In this document: piece by piece, positions 1 to 6,063 of the stretch | How positions within the stretch are numbered: position 1 is the stretch's first letter | Layout: every line of letters starts with the position of its first letter | Assembly (NCBI GenBank): GCA_022709445.1 | Contig: JAKLIU010000086.1 | Location: forward strand, 1-7,961 | DNA length: 7,961 bases | Source of the DNA: Spirochaetota bacterium | Lineage (GTDB): Bacteria > Spirochaetota > Spirochaetia > Treponematales > UBA12059 | Direction: 5' to 3' | Made by a program: the position numbers and the translations under genes | The notes under the pieces: model-generated | What the model was told of the DNA's origin: nothing | The model's input: only the letters and a program-made list of their open reading frames with translations | The model's database searches: none

Positions 1-1485
1 TGCCTGTGCCTGACCGGCCGCACCATCGAGAGCAACCTGGCGGCCCTCGACCGCTACCGGGGCTTGGTGGACCTGGCCGAGCTGCGCGCCGACTTCCTGG
101 ATCCCCAGGAGCAGTTCCGCATACGCTCCTTCCCCGAGAAGGCCGGCCTGCCGGTCATCCTGACGGTGAGGCGGCGCACCGACGGCGGGCGCTTCGATTC
201 CGGGGAGGGCGTGCGCTTGGTCATCCTGGCCAAGGGGCTGGCCTTCGCCGACGCCAACCGCCGCAAGAACTTCGCCTACGTCGACATAGAACACGACCTG
301 CACATCCCCGCCCTGCAGGAGGCCGCCCGCACCTTCGGCACCAAGATCATACGCACCCTCTACTGCCCCGACGGCATGCCCGCGGACCTGGACCGGGCGT
401 GGAAGGAACTGTCGTCGCGTCCCGGGGAGATACCCAAGCTCGCGGTGAGGGCGACGGGCATACAGGACACCGAGGCGCTCTTCCGGTATTTCTCCCCCCT
501 GCCCAAGGACGACGAGCGAATCGTGGGCGCCCTGGGCGAGTACGGCCTCTGCACGCGGCTCCTGGCCGACCGCCTGGGCAGCATGTTCGAGTACGCAAGC
601 GCGAGCCGCGCCGGCCTGGAACCGACCACGCCGGGCCAGATGGACCCGGAGGACCTGATCGCCACCTACCGGGGAAAGGCTCCCCGGCCGGACTGGAACC
701 TCTACGGGCTGCTCGGGGGCCCTCCCGTGATCGGCTCGCTGTCCCCGGCCCTCCACAACGGCGGCTTCGAGCGCGCCGGACTCCCCGCGCTCTACCTGCC
801 CTTCCCCGCGGACGACCTGGATTCCTTCATGCGCCTGGCCGAGCTCCTCTCGCTCAAGGGCTTCTCCATCACCGTGCCCATGAAGGAGCGCATACTCCAG
901 CGCCTGTCGGCCCGGTCCAGGGAAGTGGACGAGATAGGTGCCTGCAACACGGCCATACGTACCGCCCACGGCTGGTCGGGCTACAACACGGACGCCTGGG
1001 GCTTCAAGAAGGCCGTGCTGGAGTTCCTGGGGCTCCCGTCGCTCAAGGGCATCAGGGCATGCATAGTCGGCGCGGGCGGGGCCGCGAGGGCTGTGGCCTA
1101 CGTCCTCTATGAGCTGGGCGCCGAGGCCTGCGTGATAAACCGCAACATGAGCAAGGCCAAGCACCTCGCCGAACGCTACGGCATGGAATGGTCCGGCATG
1201 GCCGAGAAAGCGGTGGAGCTGATGGGCCGCTACAACGACCTCATCATCCAGACCACCAGCGTCGGCATGGAAGGCGGCCAGCCGGGCGACCCCATCGACT
1301 GGTACGAGTTCACCGGCCGCGAGGCCCTGTTCGAGAGCATCTACAACCCCGTGGAGACCGTCCTGCTCAAGCGGGCCAGGGCCGCGGGCTGCAGGAGCCT
1401 CAACGGCCTGCCCATGCTGCACGCCCAAGCCGCGGCGCAGTTCACCCTGTTCACGGGGATGGAATATCCCCGGGCCGCGCCCTGA
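1..1485 (+). CDS. aroDE: 3-dehydroquinate dehydratase (type I) / shikimate dehydrogenase fusion, 5'-partial
   Basis: The frame is open from base 1 and the start codon lies upstream, so 494 residues are visible. Residues 1-225 resemble type I dehydroquinase (step 3 of the shikimate pathway): TGRT at 5-8, ELRADF at 27-32, the Schiff-base Lys in IPKLAV (K146), Arg186 in the CTR motif and Gln213 in PGQ. Residues 233-494 are shikimate dehydrogenase (step 4, NADP-linked): SLSPALHN at 246-253, catalytic Lys295 in TVPMKE, Asp331 in YNTD, the GAGGAAR nucleotide loop near 357-363, NR at 380-381, and NGLPMLHAQA near the C terminus. The SDH half looks fully active. The DHQ half is odd: the usual HD motif that supplies the catalytic His reads as Tyr121-Cys122, and the Glu after GG is Arg. 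It is first in an apparent operon with era. The fold assignment is firm; dehydratase activity is doubtful. Confidence 0.93.
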   Translation, partial: CLCLTGRTIESNLAALDRYRGLVDLAELRADFLDPQEQFRIRSFPEKAGLPVILTVRRRTDGGRFDSGEGVRLVILAKGLAFADANRRKNFAYVDIEHDLHIPALQEAARTFGTKIIRTLYCPDGMPADLDRAWKELSSRPGEIPKLAVRATGIQDTEALFRYFSPLPKDDERIVGALGEYGLCTRLLADRLGSMFEYASASRAGLEPTTPGQMDPEDLIATYRGKAPRPDWNLYGLLGGPPVIGSLSPALHNGGFERAGLPALYLPFPADDLDSFMRLAELLSLKGFSITVPMKERILQRLSARSREVDEIGACNTAIRTAHGWSGYNTDAWGFKKAVLEFLGLPSLKGIRACIVGAGGAARAVAYVLYELGAEACVINRNMSKAKHLAERYGMEWSGMAEKAVELMGRYNDLIIQTTSVGMEGGQPGDPIDWYEFTGREALFESIYNPVETVLLKRARAAGCRSLNGLPMLHAQAAAQFTLFTGMEYPRAAP

Positions 1486-1495
1486 ACGCCGGCGC

Positions 1496-1502
1496 GAAAG
1501 GA
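1496..1502 (+). promoter_or_regulatory. Probable ribosome binding site of era
   Basis: The purine run GAAAGGA lies 12 bases before the ATG at 1515. The reading frame stays open far upstream inside aroDE. This site, and the fact that Era similarity begins just after 1515, select the ATG at 1515 as the start. Confidence 0.5.
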
Positions 1503-1514
1503 CCGCTCCCCATC

Positions 1515-2432
1515 ATGGAAGAAACCGACAAGCCGGCCCCCGAGGCCTCCTTCACCGTGCACCGCTCCGCCTTCGTCGCCATCGTGGGGCGGCCCTCCGC
1601 CGGCAAGTCCACCCTGGTGAACGCCATCTGCGGCGAGAAGGTCGCCATCGTGTCGCCGGTGCCGCAGACCACGCGAAACACGGTGCGCGGCATACTCACC
1701 CGGACCGACTGCCAGCTGGTGTTCCTGGACACGCCGGGCATCCACGACTCGGACAAGTCCATGAACAGGCGCCTCAAGGACGTGGCCTCGCACGCGCTCT
1801 CGGACGCCGACCTGGTGCTGTACGTGATCGATTCCACCCGGGCCCCCGGGGCCGAGGAGGAGGCCATCGCGGCGCTCCTCGGGAAGTTCTCCCGCAAGAC
1901 CCTGGTGGCGGTGAACAAGATCGACGCGCGGGAATCCGCCCCCGCCCGCTCGCGCGCCTTCCTGTCGGAGAAGCTGCCCGGCCTGGCGGCCTTCGACCTG
2001 TCGGCGGAACAGGGTACCGGGGTCCCGGCCCTGGTGGACGCGCTCATGGACGCCGCGCCCCCGGGACCGGAGTACTACCCGCCGGAGTACTACACAGACC
2101 AGGAACCCGTGTTCCGCATCGCGGAGACCATACGCGAGAAGGTCTTCCTGCACACGCGCGACGAGGTGCCCCACGCCGTCTACGTCGAGTACAGCAGCCA
2201 CCACATGCTGGACGACGGCACGCTGGTCTACGAGGGCGAACTGGTGGTCGAGCGCGACACCCAGAAGGGCATACTGATAGGGAAGGGCGGAGCCATGATC
2301 CGCCAGATCCGCGAGGAAGCGGAGAAGGACCTTGGGGACATCTTCCCCTACCCGGTCAGGCTGTCCATCAAGGTGCGGGTGGATCCGGACTGGAAGAAGG
2401 ACGAGACCCTGCTCAAGCGCCTGATCCAGTAG
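1515..2432 (+). CDS. era: GTPase Era
   Basis: This 305-residue protein has the usual length and layout of Era, which binds 16S rRNA near its 3' end and helps assemble the 30S subunit in the cytoplasm. The N-terminal GTPase domain shows G1 GRPSAGKST (25-33), G2 TTRNT (52-56), G3 DTPG (72-75), G4 NKID (134-137) and G5 SAE (163-165). The C-terminal KH domain shows its GxxG loop as IGKGGAMI (255-262). The motif spacing is normal and nothing is missing. A leader of about 18 residues precedes the first strand, slightly longer than in many Era proteins. It sits 29 bases after aroDE and 3 bases before the J-domain gene, so the three are probably co-transcribed. Confidence 0.97.
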   Translation: MEETDKPAPEASFTVHRSAFVAIVGRPSAGKSTLVNAICGEKVAIVSPVPQTTRNTVRGILTRTDCQLVFLDTPGIHDSDKSMNRRLKDVASHALSDADLVLYVIDSTRAPGAEEEAIAALLGKFSRKTLVAVNKIDARESAPARSRAFLSEKLPGLAAFDLSAEQGTGVPALVDALMDAAPPGPEYYPPEYYTDQEPVFRIAETIREKVFLHTRDEVPHAVYVEYSSHHMLDDGTLVYEGELVVERDTQKGILIGKGGAMIRQIREEAEKDLGDIFPYPVRLSIKVRVDPDWKKDETLLKRLIQ

Positions 2433-2435
2433 GCC

Positions 2436-3323
2436 ATGCCCAACAGATTCCTGCGCCTGATGGACGAGCGCGGAGAGCGCTCGGTCGCCGCGCTCAAGCG
2501 CCTCTACCGCGCGGCCTGCAAGCGCGTCCATCCCGACGCGCTGCGAGCCGGCGCCGATCCGCACGGGAGCCCCGCGCCCGACGGGCGGGCCTTCATGGCC
2601 ATACGCGCCGAGTACGAGGAAGCGCTGGCCGCGATGCGGGATGTTCCCGGGACCGGCAAGGTCATCGAGGGCCGGCCCGTTCCCCGGGAAGAACCCGCCG
2701 CCGCACGCTCCCCCGCCCGTCGCGGCTCCGCGCCGGGCGATCCCGCCGCCCCGGACCGGGACGGGCCGGCCGCGGCGCGGACGCAGGCAGGCGCATCCGC
2801 GGCCTCGCCGGCGCGGTCCCGCGAACCGCCCTCGCTGGCCGCATTCAGGGAAGCCTGCGCGCGGATCGGTACCGCTTCCGGGGCCTGGGACGACGATCCC
2901 TACCGCTGGAAGCCGTCGGTGGAATCGGTGACCGAGCTCCTGGTGCTGGCCCATGCGGTCTCGGGGGGGCGCATGGGCGCCGAGCTGGGAGCGCTTGAGA
3001 CGGTGCTCTCCTCGCTGATAGCCAGGCGGGCGGAACTGGCGCGCTACCCCGGCATCATGACCCGCATGGCCATGCTGTACCGGGCGTTCTCCCACTGGTC
3101 GGCATGGAGGACCGGGGGGGACGGGCTGGAGCTGGCGGCGTGCAGGACCCGTCTCGTCGAGCTGGAGGACCCGACGGCCACCCTGGTGAAATCGGCCGCG
3201 GTGGCGGACGTGACCGATTCCTTCCCGGCCGCCGCCCGCTTCCTGCGGGTGGCCTGGGGACTGCCGGGCGACCTGATCGATCCCGGACCTCCCGGCCGCG
3301 ACGGGACTACGCCAGGGCGTTGA
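2436..3323 (+). CDS. J-domain-like protein of unknown function
   Basis: A 295-residue protein. Residues about 16-68 look like helices II and III of a DnaJ J-domain: a basic helix (LKRLYRAACKR, 20-30), then HPD at 32-34, then an amphipathic stretch ending EYEEALAAM. HPD is the residue triplet by which J-proteins stimulate DnaK ATPase. Helix I is poorly matched and the loop after HPD is long. Residues about 74-132 are a Pro/Ala/Arg-rich, probably disordered linker. Residues about 133-282 are a mostly helical domain that I do not recognise. No zinc-finger or G/F-rich region is present, so it is not DnaJ itself. Its ATG lies 3 bases after the era stop with no clear Shine-Dalgarno sequence, which suggests translational coupling to era. 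The 3' end overlaps the convergent pth gene by 17 bases. A DnaK co-chaperone role is possible but inferred only. Confidence 0.8.
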   Translation: MPNRFLRLMDERGERSVAALKRLYRAACKRVHPDALRAGADPHGSPAPDGRAFMAIRAEYEEALAAMRDVPGTGKVIEGRPVPREEPAAARSPARRGSAPGDPAAPDRDGPAAARTQAGASAASPARSREPPSLAAFREACARIGTASGAWDDDPYRWKPSVESVTELLVLAHAVSGGRMGAELGALETVLSSLIARRAELARYPGIMTRMAMLYRAFSHWSAWRTGGDGLELAACRTRLVELEDPTATLVKSAAVADVTDSFPAAARFLRVAWGLPGDLIDPGPPGRDGTTPGR

Positions 3324-3882
3324 CCTTCTGCCGGTCCTTGGCCGCCTCCCCGAAACCCAGTTCCAGGCAGGCCATCAGGGCGGTCTCCGCCCTGGGGAAC
3401 ACCGAGCAGTCCAGCTTCTCGCGTTCATCGGATGAAAAATCGGAGAGCACCCAGCCGGATATGTCGTCGTGGCCCGGACGGCCTATCCCGAAGCGAAGGC
3501 GCTTGAAGTCGGCGGTGCCGAAGCGCTCCTTCATGGACCTGAGCCCGTTGTGGCCGCCCAGGCCCCCGCCATCCTTGAGGCCGAAGAAACCGAAGGGCAG
3601 TTCCAGCTCGTCGTGCACCACCAGGATCTCGGCCGGCTCCACCTTGTAGAAGCGCGCGATCTCCGCGGCGCTGTCGCCGGACAGGTTCATGTAGGTCTCC
3701 GGCGCGAGGAACCATGCCCTGCCGCCCGGGGCGTCGAAGGCGGCCCATCGCCCCTTGTAGCCGCGCTGCCAGGACAGGGAGGGGAATACCCCGAGCGACT
3801 CGAGGAACTGCCATGCCACGTTGTGGCGGTTGCCGCGGTACTCGCGGCCGTGGTTGCCCAGGAAGACGAACAGCTTGATCAT
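3307..3882 (-). CDS. pth: Peptidyl-tRNA hydrolase
   Basis: This 191-residue enzyme matches bacterial Pth in length. Pth cleaves the ester between a peptide and tRNA on prematurely dropped peptidyl-tRNAs, which recycles the tRNA. Expected active-site residues are at the expected places: Asn10 in LGN, His20 in RHN, Asn66 in TYMN, Asp91 in VHDE and Asn112 in GHNG, followed by FGIGRPG (131-137). The one deviation in the signatures is GNHG where GNPG is usual (His11). The frame extends about 19 codons upstream, but ATG at 3880-3882 gives the canonical N terminus (MIKLFVFLGN). A GGAAAGGG-type site (3893-3900) lies 10 bases before it, and the promoter predicted for this gene leaves a leader of about 25 bases. 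It is transcribed divergently from the pyrophosphatase. Confidence 0.96.
   Translation of the reverse strand: MIKLFVFLGNHGREYRGNRHNVAWQFLESLGVFPSLSWQRGYKGRWAAFDAPGGRAWFLAPETYMNLSGDSAAEIARFYKVEPAEILVVHDELELPFGFFGLKDGGGLGGHNGLRSMKERFGTADFKRLRFGIGRPGHDDISGWVLSDFSSDEREKLDCSVFPRAETALMACLELGFGEAAKDRQKVNALA
3309..3320. terminator. Small hairpin between convergent stop codons (J-domain gene / pth)
   Basis: ACGCC (3309-3313) and GGCGT (3316-3320) are exact inverted repeats lying between the minus-strand pth stop (3307-3309) and the plus-strand TGA (3321-3323). The stem is short and no T-tract follows on either side. It is at best a weak bidirectional termination or pause element. Confidence 0.2.
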
Positions 3883-3895
3883 GGCTGATAGACCC

Positions 3896-3924
3896 TTTCC
3901 GATCCCGCGGTCGGATAGTACAAT
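3896..3924 (+). promoter_or_regulatory. Predicted sigma70-type promoter of the pyrophosphatase gene
   Basis: TACAAT (3919-3924) is a good -10 box. A weak -35 (TTTCCG, 3896-3901) lies 17 bases upstream. The expected start near 3931 leaves a leader of about 23 bases that contains the AAAGGAG ribosome binding site at 3942-3948, 5 bases before the ATG. The AT-rich patch stands out from its GC-rich surroundings. Confidence 0.45.
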
Positions 3925-3943
3925 GCGCGGCCGGTGCATGCAA
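3915..3943 (-). promoter_or_regulatory. Predicted sigma70-type promoter of pth
   Basis: Read on the minus strand, TTGCAT (3943-3938) is followed after exactly 17 bases by TACTAT (3920-3915). Transcription would start near 3908, just ahead of the pth ribosome binding site at 3900-3893. The -10 box overlaps the oppositely directed -10 of the pyrophosphatase promoter. This is a consensus match by eye only. Confidence 0.5.
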
Positions 3944-3953
3944 AGGAGTCTCC

Positions 3954-5609
3954 ATGACGGACACCATCTACGTGATAGGGCACAGGAATCCGGACACGGA
4001 TTCCGTCGTCGCCGCGACCGCCTACGCCCACCTTAAGCGCGAGCTGGGGACGGGGAACTGCGTCGCCGCGCGCGCCGGCAAGATGAACCCCCAGTCGGAG
4101 TACGTCTTCGAGCGCTTCAGGGTGCCCTTCCCGGCTTTCGTGCCCGACCTGGTCCCCAAGGTGGACTACTACCTGGGCGCGCCGCCGGTGACGGTGGATC
4201 GCGGCACCCCGCTGTGGGACGCCCTGTCCATGATGAACCAGAGCGGGCAGAAGGCCCTGCCCATCGTGGACGGGGACGGCAAGTACCGCGCCATGCTGCA
4301 CTACAGCTCCTTCGCGCAGAACATCCTCAAGAAGATCAACCCGCACAAGAAAGCCATCATCCCCACCAGCGTGGGCAGGCTCCAGGCGACCATCAAGGCC
4401 CAGCCGGTCTGCACCTTCGACCCGGAGGAGCAGTTCAAGGCGCACATCCTGGTGGCCGCGCTGGAGACCGAGAGCTTCAAGCGCCACCTGGGCGCGGAGG
4501 CCGCCGACTCGGTGATCGTCATCGTGGGAGACCGGACGGACGTGCAGCGCCACGCCATCGAGTCCAGGGTGCGGGCGCTGGTCATCTCCAACGGGGCCCT
4601 CCTGGACCGCGAGCTCAAGGAGCTGGCGGAACGGAACCGCGTGTCGGTCCTGGTCTCGCCCTACGACACCTCGTCCACCAGCCTCCTGGTGATCTACTCC
4701 ACGCCGGTGGAGACCATGGGCGACACGACGATACGGACCATCCAGCGCCACGAGACCCTCAAGCGCGCCCGCGAGGCCATCGCCGACTCGGCCAGCCGCT
4801 CCGTGCCCGTGGTGGACGAGGACGGCCGCGTGGTCGGCCTGTTCACAGAGGGCGACCTGATGCGCGAGCCCAACGTGTCGCTCATCCTGGTGGACCACAA
4901 CGAGCTCTCCCAGGCGGTCGACGGCGCGGAGCACTACCGGGTGCTGGAGGTCATCGACCACCACAGGCTGGGCTCGTTCAGCACGCGCTACCCCATCACC
5001 TTCATCAACCGGGTGGTCGGATCCACCAGCACCATCATCGCGGGCATGTACCGCGACGCGCGCATCCCCATCCCCAGGCACATCGGCTCCCTCCTCCTGG
5101 CGGGCATACTCTCCGACACCCTGATCCTCAAGTCGGCGACCGCCACCGAGGCGGACCGCGACATGGCGGAGTACCTGTCCAACCTGACGGACCTGGAGAT
5201 AGAGGAGCTGGGACGGGACATCATGAGCTCCGCGAGCATGGTGGGCAAGAAACCGGTGGAGGAGATCGTGCGCCTGGACATGAAGCAGTACCGCGCCGGA
5301 GAGGCCAGCTTCACGGTCAGCCAGGTTGAGGTGAACTCCCCCGACGAGATCATGGAACGCTCGGCCGAGGTGCTATCCGAGCTGGCCGTGATACGCAAGT
5401 CGGGAGGCAACTACTTCAGCGCACTCATGGTAACGGACATCACGGCCCTGTCCAGCGTGCTGTTCATAGAGGGCGACAAGGAGATGATCTCCCTCCTGCG
5501 CTACCCGCGGCTTGGCGACCGGGCCTTCGAGCTCAAGGACGTCCTGTCGCGCAAGAAGCAGCTGGTGCCGGTGCTCATCGAGCTGGCGGAGAAAGCCCTC
5601 AGCGAGTGA
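3954..5609 (+). CDS. ppaC: Family II (Mn-dependent) inorganic pyrophosphatase with CBS-DRTGG-CBS regulatory insert
   Basis: A 551-residue DHH-superfamily enzyme that hydrolyses pyrophosphate to two phosphates in the cytoplasm and so pulls biosynthetic reactions forward. The catalytic DHH domain is split. Residues 1-75 carry GHRNPDTDS (His10, Asp14, Asp16). It resumes at about 305 with LVDHNE (312-317), DHH (335-337) and SDTLILKS (387-394). The C-terminal DHHA2 domain ends with SRKKQ (532-536), the substrate-binding signature. The insert between the two DHH parts reads as CBS1 (about 78-130), a DRTGG-like domain (about 140-250, GDRTD at 192-196) and CBS2 (about 250-305). In characterised relatives the CBS pair binds AMP, ADP or ATP, and the DRTGG-containing forms also bind diadenosine polyphosphates, so adenylate control is likely here. 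All metal ligands I can place are present. The start is supported by AAAGGAG 5 bases upstream. The last 11 bases overlap the convergent thioredoxin-like gene. Confidence 0.95.
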   Translation: MTDTIYVIGHRNPDTDSVVAATAYAHLKRELGTGNCVAARAGKMNPQSEYVFERFRVPFPAFVPDLVPKVDYYLGAPPVTVDRGTPLWDALSMMNQSGQKALPIVDGDGKYRAMLHYSSFAQNILKKINPHKKAIIPTSVGRLQATIKAQPVCTFDPEEQFKAHILVAALETESFKRHLGAEAADSVIVIVGDRTDVQRHAIESRVRALVISNGALLDRELKELAERNRVSVLVSPYDTSSTSLLVIYSTPVETMGDTTIRTIQRHETLKRAREAIADSASRSVPVVDEDGRVVGLFTEGDLMREPNVSLILVDHNELSQAVDGAEHYRVLEVIDHHRLGSFSTRYPITFINRVVGSTSTIIAGMYRDARIPIPRHIGSLLLAGILSDTLILKSATATEADRDMAEYLSNLTDLEIEELGRDIMSSASMVGKKPVEEIVRLDMKQYRAGEASFTVSQVEVNSPDEIMERSAEVLSELAVIRKSGGNYFSALMVTDITALSSVLFIEGDKEMISLLRYPRLGDRAFELKDVLSRKKQLVPVLIELAEKALSE

Positions 5610-5611
5610 GG
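5597..5611. terminator. Small hairpin over convergent stop codons (pyrophosphatase / thioredoxin-like)
   Basis: CCTCA (5597-5601) and TGAGG (5607-5611) form an exact 5-bp stem with a 5-base loop. The stem includes both overlapping stop codons (minus-strand TGA at 5601-5599, plus-strand TGA at 5607-5609). The minus-strand side is followed by a short pyrimidine stretch (GCTTTCTCC). There is no proper T-run, so a terminator role is weakly supported. Confidence 0.25.
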
Positions 5612-5949
5612 TTCCGCACGAAGCCGTCCCGGGACACGTAATTGCCCTGGGCGACCAGCTTCCCGTCCCGGTAGTAGCGCACGTAGGGGACGCTCCGGTT
5701 CCCGAACACGTCCTCCTTGAAGGCCATGAATTCCTCGAAGAAGGGCTCCCGGTCGTACTCCAGGAACCAGACCCTGGCGCCGGCCTCGGCCTCGGCGGCC
5801 TCCAGCCAGGAACTCATCATGGTCCACTGGGGGCACCAGCCCTGCGTCAGCACCACGGCGACGCGGGGTCCGGACGCCGTCACATCCGGGGGAAACTCCC
5901 CGTCCCGCATCGCGGCCTCGCACTGCGCCCGTTCCAGCTTGCTCGCCAT
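5599..5949 (-). CDS. Thioredoxin-fold protein with degenerate active site (WCPQW)
   Basis: A 116-residue cytoplasmic protein with no signal peptide. The layout is a thioredoxin fold: strand VAVVLTQGW (30-38) leading into the active-site turn, an acidic helix, strand RVWFLEYD (59-66), then SVPYVRYYRDGKLV (86-99), whose Pro88 fits the conserved cis-proline and whose strand-turn-strand matches thioredoxin. The active site reads W38-C39-P-Q-W42 instead of WCGPC. The second cysteine is Trp, so it cannot work as a dithiol oxidoreductase. A monothiol role, substrate binding or redox sensing is possible. The start is well supported by GGAGG (5961-5957) 7 bases ahead of the ATG. It overlaps the pyrophosphatase tail by 11 bases and is divergent from the pseudokinase gene, sharing its upstream region. 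Confidence 0.85.
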   Translation of the reverse strand: MASKLERAQCEAAMRDGEFPPDVTASGPRVAVVLTQGWCPQWTMMSSWLEAAEAEAGARVWFLEYDREPFFEEFMAFKEDVFGNRSVPYVRYYRDGKLVAQGNYVSRDGFVRNLTR

Positions 5950-5974
5950 GGCCCGTCCTCCGATCGAAAGATGC

Positions 5975-6003
5975 TCGGCAGATCACCGAATATACAATAT
6001 ACT
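5975..6003 (+). promoter_or_regulatory. Predicted sigma70-type promoter of the pseudokinase gene
   Basis: TCGGCA (5975-5980, four of six matches to TTGACA) and TATACT (5998-6003) are separated by 17 bases. A start near 6010 would leave a leader of about 54 bases. An alternative -10, TACAAT, overlaps at 5993-5998. The patch is AT-rich in a GC-rich window and serves a divergent gene pair. Confidence 0.45.
5989..6001 (-). promoter_or_regulatory. Possible -10 region for the thioredoxin-like gene
   Basis: On the minus strand, TATATT occurs twice (6001-5996 and 5994-5989), upstream of the GGAGG ribosome binding site. No convincing -35 is visible at the right distance, so the promoter is only suggested by the isolated AT-rich patch and the -10-like hexamers. 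Confidence 0.3.
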
Positions 6004-6050
6004 GAAAGACGACACGGTGGGTCGGCACATCTTCGCCGGAGGGTCCGTTT

Positions 6051-6056
6051 GGGAGA
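6051..6056 (+). promoter_or_regulatory. Ribosome binding site selecting a TTG start at 6064
   Basis: GGGAGA lies about 8 bases before TTG at 6064. No ATG or GTG occurs in frame close by upstream, and the first in-frame ATG downstream (6112) has no comparable site and would trim the N-lobe. TTG 6064 is therefore the best start. Confidence 0.6.
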
Positions 6057-6063
6057 TAAAGAG

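Noticed and set aside
1188..1514. An N-terminal extension of era reaching back into aroDE
   Set aside because: The frame is open, but the extra 109 residues are a shadow of aroDE in another frame. Era similarity starts after the ATG at 1515.
1341..3095. A 584-codon open frame on the minus strand across aroDE, era and the J-domain gene
   Set aside because: It lies antisense to genes with unmistakable family motifs. Its composition (Gly, Arg, Val, His, Gln rich) is what GC-rich antisense codons give, and no domain is recognisable.
3883..3939. A 19-residue upstream extension of pth
   Set aside because: Canonical Pth begins at MIKLFVFLGN, and the extension would place the predicted promoter and ribosome binding site inside the coding region.
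3879..5081. A 400-codon open frame on the minus strand across the pyrophosphatase gene
   Set aside because: It is antisense to a complete DHH/CBS/DHHA2 protein, with low-complexity composition and no family motif.
4214..5329. A 371-codon plus-strand frame offset within the pyrophosphatase gene
   Set aside because: It is a Pro/Gly/Arg/His-rich frame-shift shadow of the real gene with no domain signature.
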